Assembly (NCBI RefSeq): GCF_001411555.2 | Contig: NC_049901.1 | Location: 8,690,681 to 8,754,680, forward strand | DNA from: Juglans regia | Taxonomy: Eukaryota; Streptophyta; Magnoliopsida; Fagales; Juglandaceae | Direction of reading: 5' to 3' | Length of the DNA stretch: 64,000 nt | In this document: one piece after another, positions 1 to 11,965 of the stretch | Layout of the letters: each line of letters opens with the position of its first letter | How positions within the stretch are numbered: position 1 is the first letter of the stretch | Made by a program: the position numbers and the translations under genes | The notes under the pieces: generated by a model | What the model was told of the DNA's origin: nothing | Seen by the model: only the letters and a program-made list of their open reading frames with translations | Databases searched by the model: none

Positions 1-235
1 CTTATATATATAAATATAAATATTAATATTTTATATAATATATAAAATTAATTTATATGTATATATATATTTTTTTCCAACCGGTCCGGTCCGGTCTTAG
101 AAACTACGGAACTTAAACTGGATTGGATTTGGCCAGTTTTCATAATATAGGAACCGGTTCCGGATCGGACCGGTTCAAAACCGGACCAACCGGTCCGGTC
201 TGGGCCGGTTTCCCGGTTTAAATTTACACCCCTAC
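1..235. repeat. AT tract plus ACCGGT-rich repeat with hAT-like terminus
   Basis: The first 70 bases are almost pure A/T. From about 80 to 217 the sequence is built from short variants of CCGGTCCGG and GAACCGGTTC. The block ends at 224-235 with TTTACACCCCTA, whose reverse complement TAGGGGTGTAAA resembles the end of plant hAT-type non-autonomous elements. Copia coding sequence begins within about 15 bases of this end, so the element probably inserted into the copia or replaced its 5' part. The other end lies outside the window. The superfamily is inferred from the terminus only. Confidence 0.45.
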
Positions 236-250
236 AACCAATACCACTAT

Positions 251-1168
251 TTGACATCGTAGACTAAGACATCCAGCTTTTCCTATCTTGAATAAAATCA
301 AAGAATATGCTCATATTCCTGTCATTGAGTCTAAGAAAAATGTTGTCATTTGTGAGGCTTGTCAATTGGCAAAGGCAAAAACTCTTCACTTCTCAAATTC
401 TGCTAATGTAACCTTGGAACCATTGGAAATAATACATTTTGACTTATGAACCTCTCCTGTTATTTCTACCAATGGTTTCAAATACCATGTTGCATTTATT
501 GATAGCTTCTCTAGATTCACTTGGATCTATGCTCTCAAAACCAAGTCTGAAACCTTTGAATGTTTTGTCAAGTTCAAATGTTTAGCAAAAAATTTGATGT
601 TTAGAAAAATAAAGGCCTTTCAATTTGATGGTGGAGGTGAATTTCTCTCCAACCAGTTCAAAGAATTTCTCCTTTCTAATGGCATAACCCATCGTATATC
701 ATGCCCTTACACTACTCAATAGAATGGTCTTGCAGAAATAAAACATAGGCGGCACATAGTTGAGATGAGACTTTCCCTCCTTGCTCATTCTAAACTTCCA
801 AATACATACTGGGTTGATGCTTTTAACACCTCAGTGTACCTCATAAACAAACTTCCCAGTCCTGTGTTGAACAATAGTTGTCCCTACTTCAAGTTACTCA
901 ACAAGGCCCCTGATTACTTTTTTCTTAAAGTCTTTGGTTGTGTCTGTTATTCCAATCTCAAGCCTTATAACACTCACAAGCTCATGTACAGATTCAAGAA
1001 ATGCATCTTCTTGGGTTACTGCTCAAATTATAGATGGTATAGGTGCCTTGATCCCTTGACAGAGAAAATTTTAATCAGCAAAAATATGGTGTTTGATGAG
1101 CAGCCTTTTCCTGCCCAGGACTGGAAACCATCTCTACCTGTGTCTACTGCAAGAGAGCCTCCTCAATA
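251..1168 (+). pseudogene. copia integrase region (GAG-pre-integrase and rve core), broken
   Basis: The reading starts with the GAG-pre-integrase signature (HRRLRHPAF, near 256) and continues to CEACQLAKAK. It then enters the integrase core: HFDL with the first catalytic Asp, FQFDGGGEF with the second, and NGLAE with the Glu. An in-frame TGA follows HFDL where Trp is expected, and a TAG follows YTTQ. The open part at 765-1169 holds the typical integrase C-terminal run PNTYWVDAF, VFGCVCY and FLGY. The protein would have inserted retrotransposon cDNA. It is dead in this copy. Confidence 0.85.
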
Positions 1169-1410
1169 GGTTAGTCCTTTGCACTTTAATGATGTTAATT
1201 TACCTTTGCACCACACTGCATCAACACAAATTTCAACTTCTGAAAATTTTGCCACTGTTACACAGAATTTAGCTTCACCATAGAATCATATATCCAACAC
1301 CCCATTTCCAGAACCATCGTAAGAAGAAGAGCCATCAGTCTCTTCCATACCTGAGCCACCTCAAGCAGAGGACAACAACCACTGTTGTACCTCCTCCTGA
1401 ACCCACAATA

Positions 1411-3100
1411 GTGCCTATACATCCTATGACAACCAGGTCTATGGATGGTTTTAGGAAACCCAAAAGCTTCTCAGATTGCAAAGTTTACACAGCCACTAGG
1501 CATCTTCCCATGGCATTGCATACACTAGCTTCAGATATTACATTGTCAATCACACCTCATCTTTTTTCCCAAGCTATTAAATCATCACACTGGACAAAGG
1601 CCATGAAAGAAGAGTTTGAGGCTCTTTTAACCAACCAAACCTGGACCTTATGCCCAAGACCCTCTCACAAGAATGTTATTCATAATAAGTGGGTTTTCAA
1701 AGTCAAGCAAAAACTGATGGTTCTCTTGACGGGTTCAAAGCTAGACTAGTAGCTAAGAGGTATCAACAAAAAGATGGAATTGATTACACTGAGACATTCA
1801 GTCCAGTGGTTAAAGTGTCAACTATTAGAACCATCTTGGTTATTGCTGTCCATTTCAATTGGCCTTTGAGACAGTTTGATGTTTCCAATGCTTTCCTCCA
1901 TGGCACACTTGAAGAAGAAGTCTACATGGAACAACCATTTGGTTTTGTGGATCAAAGATATCCTCACCATGTTTGCAAGCTGCAAAAATCCATCTATGGA
2001 CTTAAACAGGCCCCTCAAACCTGGTTTAATAAGCTTGCAAACACTCTCCCTGCTCTCGGTTTTCAAGAATCGAAAGTGGACTACTCATTGTTTATCTTTT
2101 ATCAATCTAACCTTGTTTCTACTAATCTATGTAGATGACATCATTCTTACAGGCAACAATGTTCCAGCTATGACAAAATTGGTTCACTGTCTCAAGCAAC
2201 ACTTTGCTATGAAAGACCTTGGCTCCCTCAACTTCTTTCTTGGTATTCATGCCCAATATATGCCTAATGGCATGCTGCTATCATAGTCCAAGTACACACT
2301 AGACCTACTCTCTTGGTTCAAGATGAAAGAAGCTAAACCTGCAAAAACACCCCTTCCAGCAGGCTCTCAACTGTCACAACAGCATAGGGATCCCTTGGAG
2401 AATGCTACTAAGTATAGGCAGCTTGTTTGGGCATTACAATACCTCACTTTAACAAGACTAGACATCAGTTTCTCTATCAATCAGTTGTGTCAATTCATGC
2501 ACAACCCCACATTTGCACATGGGACAACAGCTAAAAGAGTTTTGAGATATCTCAAAGGCTCACTTAATCATGGTCTCATGTTCACTAAAGGATCTCTCAC
2601 ACTCAATATTTATCGTGACTCAGATTGGGCAGGGAACCCAGATGATAGAAGGTCTACAATAGGCTATGCCATATACCTTGGGCCATGTCTCATCAGCTGG
2701 AGTGTAAAGAAGCAAACTGTGGTAAGCACATCCAGCATAGAAGCTGAGTACAGATCACTTGCACTCACTAATGCTGAACTATATTAGATTCGAATGCTTC
2801 TTCAAGAGCTCAAGGTACCTATCACTACTGCCCCTACCCTTTGGTGTGACAATTTAGGGGCACTGTCTTTAGCAACCAATCCCGTTTTTCATGCAAGAAC
2901 AAAGCATATAGAAGTGGATTATCACTTCATCAGAGAAAAGGTTGTCAACAAAGGCATCACCACTAGATACTTTCCAACCATTGATCAAGTTGCAGACATT
3001 TTTACTAAAGGACTCACCTCAGTTCGATTCTTGTTACTAAGAGACAAGCTGAAAGTGACAACTTCACCTATCAGCTTAGTCACTTTCAGCTTGCAAGGGG
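1411..3100 (+). pseudogene. copia reverse transcriptase and RNase H, broken
   Basis: RT motifs appear in order: KWVFKVK, ARLVAKRYQQ, FSPVVKVSTIR, VSNAFLHG, QKSIYGLKQAP and the catalytic YVDDIILTGN near 2130-2160. RNase H follows with DWAGNPDDRRST, STSSIEAEY and LWCDNLGA, ending in HFIREKV and DIFTKGL near 3020. The reading changes frame near 1735 and again near 2100, and in-frame stops lie near 2284 and 2786. Length and motif order are normal for a plant copia pol 3' half. The breaks show old inactivity. Confidence 0.87.
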
Positions 3101-3101
3101 A

Positions 3102-3505
3102 TGTTAAAGTATCTAGAGTATCTTCAGCCTCAGATGGAGGCTTGACTGATGGCCTCACTCAAGGCCATATACAGCTGGACAATGAAGGAAATGGAGCCTT
3201 AACTAATGCCTTAACTAATGGCATTGATAGCTGTCTACATTCTTGGAAAGACAGATCACGATGATTAGTCTGTTAGTTGACTGGAATTGATTTAGTTAAT
3301 TATTTCCTTTTTTGATTCTTTCCTAGTTATGTTTGTACACTTTCATTCTTTTGTTTATTGTAATCTTCTCAGTTTGAATACCTTGTAATTTCCTTACTTA
3401 GAGTGATACTTGTATATACACAGCAAAGCTATATATGTTGTAACCAATTTATCAAGTGAATAGAATAACCTTGTCTCTGGTCTTATTTTTCTCAAAATGG
3501 CATCT
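3102..3505 (+). repeat. probable 3' LTR of copia 1
   Basis: A purine run (GCAAGGGGA) at 3093-3101 directly precedes TGTTAAAG, the usual layout of polypurine tract and LTR start in plant copia elements. The next 400 bases are non-coding and T-rich, with a TATATATA-like motif near 3430. The 5' LTR is not in the window, so the boundary cannot be checked by comparing LTRs. The 3' end is a guess. Confidence 0.5.
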
Positions 3506-3550
3506 GGTCGTTAGTACTTGTGCAATCTGGTATGAACATCGTTGGCTCAA

Positions 3551-4826
3551 TATGGATTTTTAAATCCAAACACATGTATAACGGGACTCTGGAATGGCGC
3601 AAGGCCCGTTTGGTTGCCAAGGGGTATCACCAACAACAAGGTATCAATTTTTTCGATCTTTAGTCCAGTGGTTAAACCCACAACATTCCGGTTAGTACTT
3701 AGCTTTGTTGTTTCTCATCAGTGGTCTATCCGAAAAATTGATATTCAAAATGTGTTTCTCCATGGGAATTTGTCTGAAGAAGTTTATATGAACCAACCAA
3801 TTGGCTATGTCCATCCGAGCTTCCTTAACCATGTCTGCTGACTAGATAAAGCTCTTTATGGGCTCAAGCAAGCCCCTAGGGCTTGGTATGCTCAACTTCA
3901 TGAACACCTCTGCACACTTGGCTTCATCAACTCTGCCTCGAATTCGTCCTTGTTCATTTTTCACCACGGCACAATCACCTTGTTTGTTCTAGTTTACGTG
4001 GATGATATCTGAGTTACTAGGTCCAACTCCTTTGCAATTACCAAGCTTTTTTTTAAAGGAAGGTACCCCACCAGTTTCTTCACCTATGTCTTCATCGCAT
4101 AAGTTATCTCTATTCTCTGGTAACCCCTGTGCCGATCCGTCCTTATATAGGAGTGTTGTTGGTGCATTACAATATATCTCTCTTACCCATCCTGACATTT
4201 CCTTTGCTGTAAACCAAGCATGCCAGTTTATGCACAAGCCAACCGATGCACACTGGACAGCAGTCAAACGCATTCTAAGATACCTCAAGTTTACACTTGA
4301 CTTTGGTTTCCTGCTTTGACCAAACTCTTCAACTTAGTTTTCCATCTACTCGGATGCAGATTGGGTTGGGTGCCCAGACTATCGCAAATCGACTTCAGTT
4401 TTTTGCATATTTTTACGCCATAATCTGGTGTCTTGGAACTCCAAAAAGCAACCCGCAGTGGCTCGTTCTAGTACCGAAGCTGAATATCGAGCTGTCGCGC
4501 ATGTCACTACGGAATCACTCTAGTTACAATCCTTGTTACGTGAACTTGGTGTCTATCTCCCTCAGTGTCCTGTTCTCTGGTGCGATAATATCGGCGCTAC
4601 ATATCTCATCGCCAACCCAGTCTTCCACGCTCGCACCAAACACATCGAAATTGACTACCACTTCGTTTGGAAAAAAGTTCAACAAAAAGCACTTGAAGTC
4701 AAGTCATATCCAGCAAAGATCAATTGGCCGATGGGCTCACTAAACCATTGTTTCTACACAGTTTTCACTACTACGGACCAAGCTCAACGTTGTTTCCTCC
4801 ACGTTGCACTTGCAATGGCATATTAA
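3551..4826 (+). pseudogene. copia RT and RNase H fragment, broken
   Basis: Recognisable RT pieces are ARLVAKGYHQQ (near 3610), [34 protein letters not shown] (near 3860) and YVDDI (near 4000). About 60 residues normally found after YVDD appear to be lost, since proline-rich linker sequence follows almost immediately. RNase H pieces are [31 protein letters not shown] (near 4470) and [11 protein letters not shown] (near 4575). Stops and several frameshifts separate these pieces. Confidence 0.8.
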
Positions 4827-5075
4827 GAAAGCTTCCACTGACAGCTAGCAATGCCAGCAAGTTGCCTCCCATGCAACGTGAAATTTAGGAGCTTAACTCA
4901 CGCATCAATGGAGGCTGCACTTTGTTTTTAAAATCCCTATAAATCAATGCTAATGTATACAATCTCTGCATGATCCTAGGCTAATTTACTTTATTCCCGC
5001 TGCATATGTAACTTTGTCTATATATTTGTAATGAATTGCCATATAATACACGACGGTTTTACCCAAAGGTTCTTC
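3551..5075 (+). mobile_element. Ty1/copia retrotransposon 2, fragment of RT to 3' end
   Basis: A second copia pol fragment lies 50-100 bases after the first element, in the same orientation. Its protein differs clearly from copia 1, so it is not a duplicate. It starts inside RT (WIFKSK at about 3551) and runs through RNase H to about 4826. About 250 bases of non-coding, probably LTR-derived sequence follow, with TATATATT near 5020. Integrase, gag and 5' LTR are absent. Both boundaries are approximate. Confidence 0.8.
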
Positions 5076-6332
5076 TATGTTTTAAGAAGGATTCTCTTGC
5101 TTTCGGAAAATAAGATGGTTCTCCACCTTACATTCATACATTTTGATGCTATATTATATTCATAGGATACTTCTGATGAGGTCATGCAGATAACTAGTTT
5201 TAAGGTTTCAAATCTCCTTCAAAGTTCAAATCACTGAAATCTAGCGCTCATGGAAGTTTGTTAGAGATAATTAAACTCACAAGTACTTTGGTATAGAAAG
5301 ACAAGTTATAAACAATGCTTCATATAAACATGTCAGCTTTGGCTGGGGATAAAGAGTTTTCCTGCTGCAGTTTTACAAATTCCTCATACTAGAAATGCTG
5401 GAGACTGAGGTTCTGCCGATAGACATTCTTCTTTGCAAAGAACCTTGTGAAGTGCTCTGTACCCAACTCCTCTGTACAAATATATTTAAAGATGATGAAA
5501 AATAAAATAGAAAATCTAATATTTTTCTCTCGATTGCATGAATGAATGGCGAGGTGCTCTGTACCCAACGAGGCTCATAATTGAAAAAATAAATTATGTC
5601 AATAAGGAATACAAAAGTACTTTTTAAGATACGTCGATCGACCAAAAACAGATGCGAATCATATTCTTGCTTTCTTATTTACACAAGTTCCTTTATTAAT
5701 TATTTTAAACTTCCGGATAGCCAATTGGAGTGGTTTATGCAAGATCAATGTCTTGATCTTGTCCCTGAAATGAAAGTCTTCTTTTTAATTATCGAATTTT
5801 GTTATTTACTTTTTAAAATTGTGGGTATTTCCACTTTAAGGCTAGGAAATTCTAGGTAACACACATTCACATTTCTTGGCCAGAACTTAGTCCAATTCGC
5901 TTGCTTTTCCTTTGATGAGAGATTACTTTTGGGCCAAGTTTGGAATGTAGTAATTTTTTTTTTCAATATAAAACGTGAGGTTTATTGGATTTATGGACTG
6001 CATAAAGGGTTTGTTTTCTCCTTTCTTTTAGATGATTAATTTTTGTGCAATCGCTGTTTATTTCAAAAGTTTAACCTTATGAAAATAGATAAATTTTATT
6101 ATTTATATTATATTTTAACACTCTTTATCACGTGTGAGCCAGACTCATATTCAATGGGTGACCTAACACTTGAAATATTTAATTAAATAAGATAGAATAT
6201 AGAATCAGTTAGAATTCAGGACCTTTACTTTGATAGATCACTTGTCTCAAAAACTTAAACTTATATATAATATAAATTTTATTATTTATTTTATATTTTA
6301 ATAATTCCTAATCAAGAATAGACATCAATTAA

Positions 6333-6375
<43 letters not shown>

Positions 6376-7247
6376 ATCCAATGACAAATGATTAATTTAT
6401 CAGTTGAGACTACTACATGCATTAATTCTCCAACTACATATATCTTTGATTGAAGCTGATCATACATATCCTGAATCCCAAGAGTAGTAGGATCTTTTAT
6501 TAAATACTGGCCAATAAACCTTCTTAATTAGCCAATAAAGCTGCCAATCCCACGATATCTTAAAATAAAAAATAATGTGACTTTTGGGATACCCATGCAT
6601 TAATGTCGAGTGATTTTCAGGAAACATTTAAGGCCCGGCCATAAATTATAGAATATTAATTTATTTGTTGAGAACATATCATTGTATGATCTCTTTCTAC
6701 ATTAGTAAAAGATTTATTAATTCAATAAGATAAACTACGTACGTCGTCATACCAGTTCCATGGTTGCTTAATTAGCATTTCAAATGCAAGAAAATATTGA
6801 AGTATTAATATTTAATAAAAAAGAAGAAGATATTCCGTCGTCCCTCTTCCGATTTCGTATCCCTTCTTGATCTGTTTGCATCATTACTAAAAAAAAATAC
6901 TATCTATTAATGAGGATTATTTGGCAATAAATATACATTACGACAACAAAGAATATATAAAATAATCAGAACAAAAGAAAAAGAAAAAGAAAAGTTGTTG
7001 TGAATGGCTCACGTGGCATGCATCAATAATGTAACTTATTTTTCTTTTTAGTATAAAACAGATGGCAGATCATGGTGGAAACACATGTGACCATATATAC
7101 TCCCATGCATAATGTTGGATACAATAAATTATTCAGTGACAGTTATGGATAGGGCCATACTGCAGTACTCTAACAGGATGAGGGCAACCTGTGCTCCGGT
7201 TTGGGAGCTCACGATCGATAATGCTTCCTGCAGATTTCTAGACGACC

Positions 7248-7251
<4 letters not shown>

Positions 7252-7311
<60 letters not shown>
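7252..7311. repeat. (TA)n microsatellite
   Basis: About 30 uninterrupted TA units, the longest such tract in the window. Apparent ORFs rich in Tyr-Ile on both strands here are products of the repeat. A shorter tract of the same kind lies at 6339-6371. Confidence 0.97.
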
Positions 7312-7315
<4 letters not shown>

Positions 7316-7899
7316 GTTCATGATGATCTGAGTGGTTTATCCCCAACATTGCCTCAACAACTTTGTATATTATAAAACGCAGCCCTGTGCTAGCTAGACT
7401 TGATTTTGGCAGGAAAACATGTGGAGCCCAGCCCCTAATCCATTCTCGAGGCTCTGTATCAGTTCCTTGTTCAATCATAATGATCATAAACCGATCCATA
7501 AAAGTTTACACGTCGACCAGGCCTTCCCTCTCCCAACCTTTTACTTCAAAACAATAATAAAAAAAAAAAGCCGCTCTCTTATTCCTTTTTTCACCTAATT
7601 AAGACGCCCTCTAGCTTCTCCCATTGTGTACAAATAATTTTTTCCTATGGCTTTTGTCTTATTTTTTCTTCTCTAGGATGGAAAATATTACTTGCTCTGT
7701 AACTTTCCGACCACCTACCTGCAGGACACAGGTGCATGCCAACCACTCCGCAAGCTTTCTATCTTCAAGTTTAGTGGAGCAGTGCCTCCATTCAATAGGA
7801 ATGAGTCTTATGCGCCGCTCATGCTGTGCATTAATCTTACAAGCACTATACTATTCTTGTTCTTCAAAAAATCACCTGTGTTCCAATAAAATCTTTGGT

Positions 7900-8146
7900 C
7901 CCCATTCCCCCAAATTAGCCCCAATATCCAGGCCCTTATTATCGGTGGGCTGTGCTCTAGTGGCACTGGGCGGGCACCCACACCCAACCTTCTCGGCCCC
8001 CACATCAAGCGGGCAGGGGGCCGGGGGGCACCACACCCCGTCCACCCGTCCTCTGCAGGGCTACCCCGCCCATCAGATATGGGGGTGGGGGACAGGCTAG
8101 GGGTCCAAGCCTGCCCCTCAATACCTTGCACCTCGACCCACCCCTA
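7900..8146. repeat. GC-rich repeat with possible hAT-like end
   Basis: A block rich in GGGCGGGCACCC-type words stands out from the AT-rich surroundings. It ends in CCCACCCCTA at 8137-8146, whose reverse complement TAGGGGTGGG looks like a plant hAT terminus. I could not find the matching left end. ORFs crossing it on both strands are Pro/Gly-rich and not conserved-looking, so I treat it as a non-coding repeat. Confidence 0.4.
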
Positions 8147-8639
8147 CGACCTAGTCCAAAATATTTATAATTATATTTAAATATTATATATAAATTGTTA
8201 ATCAACGACTTCATTTTAGCTTAGGTTTTATTTTTATTTTTTAAATTAATTTACACAAATAAACTCGTTTTGGAGTTATGTTTAAGTTAAACCTAACCCC
8301 CCCTCCTCCTACAATCTTTCCTTTTTTTTCCTCTCTCTTTTCTTTCTAATTCTCTCCTATCTCTCTCTCTCCCCCCCCCCTCCCCCCGGCGCGGGAGTTG
8401 CGTCCTCTTTTTCTCATCCTCTTCCTCTACTTTTTCTTTTCCTCATTTTTAAAGCATGAATGACATTCATGGCCGTGGCTCTTTGTAGAGTTTGATCAAC
8501 TCAAATTTGTTAAGTTTACTAGTGTAGGATTTTTTTTGTTGTTTTATGATTTATTGTGCATTTGTGTTTTGTTGTAGATTTGTTTTGACTTTGTATTTTG
8601 TTGTTGATTTTAAGTTGTTTTGGATTTTTTTAGTGTTTT

Positions 8640-9080
8640 TCGATTGTCAATTTCTCGTGGGTGGGCGGTAGGTGGGGGTCCCACCTAGCAGATGCGCGGC
8701 TAGATTCCGAGGGCATACCCCCGGCCTTTTCCATGTCAAGGGCAAGGTACGGGTAGCACCCATATGGTCGAGGCTTGCACCCGAGTGTGGATCCCCGCCC
8801 ACTCACATATATTATAATATATTCAGTCATTCAAAAAATATATATATATCAAAACGGTGTCGTTTAGAGAGTTAAAAAAAAACTCTTCGATCTACTAACT
8901 TCTCCGTATTTTTTGTTGATGTTGGCAGCTCACATCTCCGTTAGCACAATCAGTCGCTCACGAATCGGGTAGACGGACGATCTACCCCTCAGTATCCGAA
9001 TAGGAACGAAGCCAGGCAACCAAACTCACCCCCCATGCAAGGCTACCCATCTGCTAGGAGTGGGTAGCACCCGAGTGCTC
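8640..9080. repeat. GC-rich region with inverted arms
   Basis: GTGGGTGGGCGG at 8657-8668 pairs with CCGCCCACTCAC at 8795-8806 with one mismatch, bounding a block of about 150 bases. Words from the block recur nearby: GGGTAGCACCC and GCACCCGAGTG reappear at 9062-9080, and CCTAGCAGATG (8685) reappears inverted as CATCTGCTAGG (9047). This suggests a small or rearranged transposon that I cannot classify. Confidence 0.4.
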
Positions 9081-9990
9081 GATCATAAGCCAATACGGTC
9101 GTGCATCTTGTCCATGTGCCACCAAACTTCCGATCAATCTGACCGAACTGATCTTTTATTATGTTTCCGCTTTTCTTAAGGACTTGTAGGATCATGAATT
9201 GAATTTCTGTATCGAACACGCCATGGTAGTTGACTGCAGACACCGATGTGCCTTCCAACAATATATAGTTACTCAAAATCTGTTCTTGACATGATAGGCT
9301 ATAGCCAAGCAATTAATTGGTCTAGAAATTAGGTTTCTTTCCAAATTTTTTATTTCTTTTTCTTTACCCATATATTGACTGAAATGATCAGGTTTTTGTT
9401 GGAATCTTTGGTCCCTACTCAAGTACTAATGTCGATCCAAAATTGCATAGAAAGAATTAAATTGATAAAAATTGAATGAGCACGGGTTCCGTGCAAGATA
9501 CGTCTATATATTGTACGTACTTCGACAGAGTCGTTGATCCACACTAGCTAGGCGACAATAATGATCACCACATGATCGTTTGATGGTCTTAGGGACGACC
9601 CCCAAAAAAGTAGCCACAATAGGTACAGTGTCCGCACGTGTGAATAAAATGCAGGGAATTGAGGTTTTTAATTACTCTTATCACTGTGGTATAGAAGCCT
9701 TAATTTAATACTATATTTATGCTAATTCCCTTTAAAAAAGACATGGCAGGGTTGGTTACATTTGTATAAAGGTACAGTGCCCACAAGCGACTTTTGAAAT
9801 AACATTGTTCTTTATATATGGCTAATTAGCAGGCCACTTCTTACTTCTATATGAATAGCTTTCAAAGAATCTTGGAATATTAGGGCCATGGAAAAGATCT
9901 TGAAGATCTTACACCTTAACTAACATATCTGCTTCTTTTGCCTCCATTGCCACCTCTGAGAGTTGAGAGCTTTGTATTTCTTTTTGTAAA

Positions 9991-11022
9991 ATGTTTTCTT
10001 TACACGAAAGTGATGAGCTGTTGTTTCAGATTTCCTCTAATGACCGCCAACAACTCGCAGTTCGACAAGATCTGATCCTACCTGACGCTTCAATGGACGA
10101 CAGTAATATTGACAACGATAAAGGAAGGGGCCGGCGAGGGAAACCATCAGGTACTTCGGGTAATTGGGAGAAAACTGAAGACAGCGACAAGAAGACGATG
10201 CATCGGGAAATGGAACGGAAAAGAAGGAAAGACATGTCCGAACTTCACGGGTCTCTGAGATCTTTTCTCCCTCTTGAATACATCAAGGTGAAGAACCTAG
10301 CTAATAATTCCCATTACTCATTACATTTTTATGGCTCTATATGCCTGTGTGCAGACTGCAGAGGTGGGTAGATGGATTAATTTAGGGTAAGGGTCAATGA
10401 TCTTCCCGGCCGGATTTGAACTATTCTGACTTTAATTTAGGGTTATATATAATTTGTGGCGTTTCAGGGAAAGCGTTCGATGTCCGATCACATGAACGAG
10501 GCTGTGAATTATATCAAACACCTTCAGAATAATATTAAAGAACTGGTTGACAAGAGGGATGAGCTAAAGAAGCCGTCCAATTCTATTGCCCGTGAACCTG
10601 AGAATGAAACCTTAACTTCCTGTCAGAGAACTTGTGTTATGATCCGACCTTGTTTAGGTGGGGTTGAGATTATGGTCAGTAGTAGCTTGACAGATCAAGG
10701 ATTGCCTTTATCAAGAGTGCTACAAGTACTGCTTGAGGAAGGGATTGCTGCTGATAGCTGTATTTGTACCAAAGTAAATGAAAGGTTAATCTTCACTATC
10801 CAAACTGAGGTACTCTCACTTAATCCCTACATCACTAGGTTGGTCCTTTAGGGTTTTATTGTATAGTTTCGAAGTTTTATAATTTTAGTGAGAACATTAA
10901 TAATGTTTAATTGTTTACCTCTAAATCTTACCTCGCAGGGTGGTGATATGACACGTGTAGATCTACGAGGGCTGCAACATAAACTAACCGAGGCAATTCC
11001 TTTACCAAAGAAAATTCCCTAA
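9991..11022 (+). CDS. bHLH transcription factor, bHLH36/118/120/126-like (subgroup Ib(1))
   Basis: Three exons are proposed: 9991-10287, 10468-10809 and 10939-11022, with GT-AG introns, giving 240 residues. The bHLH domain spans about residues 68-120. The basic region HREMERKRR has His71, Glu75 and Arg79, the residues that read E-box DNA. The loop and helix 2 follow in GKRSMSDHMNEAVNYIKHLQ, then a coiled-coil-like stretch to about 135. Residues 153-233 (VMIRPCLGGVEIMV to DLRGLQHKL) match the ACT-like C-terminal domain of this subgroup. The intron falls after YIK, before GKRS, as is usual in the family. The first Met begins MFSLHESDEL, like the MFPL start of homologs. The protein should act in the nucleus as a dimer; its targets are unknown. 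A paralog lies at 22534. The family call is firm; the exact ortholog is not. Confidence 0.88.
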
Positions 11023-11900
11023 TAATTATTTGTTGTTCATGTTAATTTTTTTTATCATGTGACGTTCTCCATTGGGCGTGAGAAACTTCTTGGAATGTGA
11101 AAACGGTTGATTTCCTTTACAACATCTTCGAAAACATTAGTGCCTCATGATCATATCTTCGATTGATGAGTAGTTATCTACAGAAAAAATAGCTAGCTCT
11201 CATCACATGATGTGCAAGAGAAAATTCCTCTGGTTTACTTACATGCTCATGTAATCCTCCTTTTGTAGTAGCGATCAAAATTAACAAGATGCACACTTGC
11301 ATGCAGTTGGCTGCATGATATATAAGCTTGATATCTTGGCTAGCTCATAGCTAGGCTCCAAGAATAAGTTGATAATGGTTCCATTGAATGTAAAGAACAG
11401 CAAGATTATCTGTGTTTTGTTGATCAGTTACTTATTCGCCCTCTACAATCTTGTGCTGGAAGTTTTTACATGTAGTTTTTGGAACCAAAGTACACATAAA
11501 GTGAAGAACCTTATATTAATTGCTACTGCATCACCATGGTGACAAAGAAATAATGAGGTAGCACAGCATGCATAAGAGATCATCGACAATTGTTGATGTT
11601 GATCTAGGCAGCCTCTAGGATGTGGTCACTAACTTGGATCAACGTCCCTTATAATTCTTTTGTATACTGTTTGGAGACTAGTGTTTTCTTTTGGTGATAC
11701 TTGGATATCTAACTGCTAGAGCCTAGGCTCCAGATTGATGCACATTCTCTTATTGGACTTAATCCTTGCCACTGTAAGTAAAACTTGATCATGTGCTGTC
11801 CAGGAAGGCGAAAATAATATTCCATTGTACCCATGAACAATATATGTCTTGTAGATGCAAGGATTTGTCAACCATCTTGACGAGTTGATGATATTTGAGC

Positions 11901-11901
11901 G

Positions 11902-11932
<31 letters not shown>

Positions 11933-11960
11933 TATGTATATATGTGTATATATATATATA
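11901..11960. repeat. near-palindromic TA/CA alternating tract
   Basis: About 60 bases alternate purine and pyrimidine almost without break. They centre on CATATG at about 11931, with TACACATATA on the left and TATATGTGTA on the right. Such a tract could form a cruciform. Confidence 0.85.
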
Positions 11961-11965
11961 GAGAG

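Larger units (their letters stand above)
236..3540 (+). mobile_element. Ty1/copia retrotransposon 1, decayed, 5' part missing
   Basis: A copia pol region reads left to right in the order integrase, reverse transcriptase, RNase H, followed by a probable 3' LTR. Gag, protease and 5' LTR are not in the window. Several stops and frameshifts break the polyprotein, so this copy cannot be autonomous. The 5' side is replaced by the ACCGGT-rich repeat and the 3' side is followed almost at once by a second copia fragment. The 3' limit is approximate because no target duplication was found. Confidence 0.88.
5076..9990. other. intergenic, no gene seen; simple repeats and GC-rich repeat blocks
   Basis: AT-rich sequence with no credible coding region. 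A 16-base direct repeat, GTGCTCTGTACCCAAC, occurs at 5452 and 5554. (TA)n tracts lie at 6339-6371 and 7252-7311. A pyrimidine tract with long C runs spans 8320-8390. GC-rich repeat blocks occupy 7900-8146 and 8640-9080. The last few hundred bases should contain the promoter of the first bHLH gene; TTTATATATGG at about 9811 is a possible TATA box, about 180 bases before the ATG. Confidence 0.6.

Noticed and set aside
7112..7499. ORFs on both strands with long Tyr-Ile runs
   Set aside because: They are translations of the (TA)n microsatellite.
7624..8131. Overlapping ORFs of 158 codons (plus) and 107 codons (minus)
   Set aside because: Driven by the GC-rich repeat at 7900-8146; Pro/Gly-rich, no known domain, and equally open on both strands.
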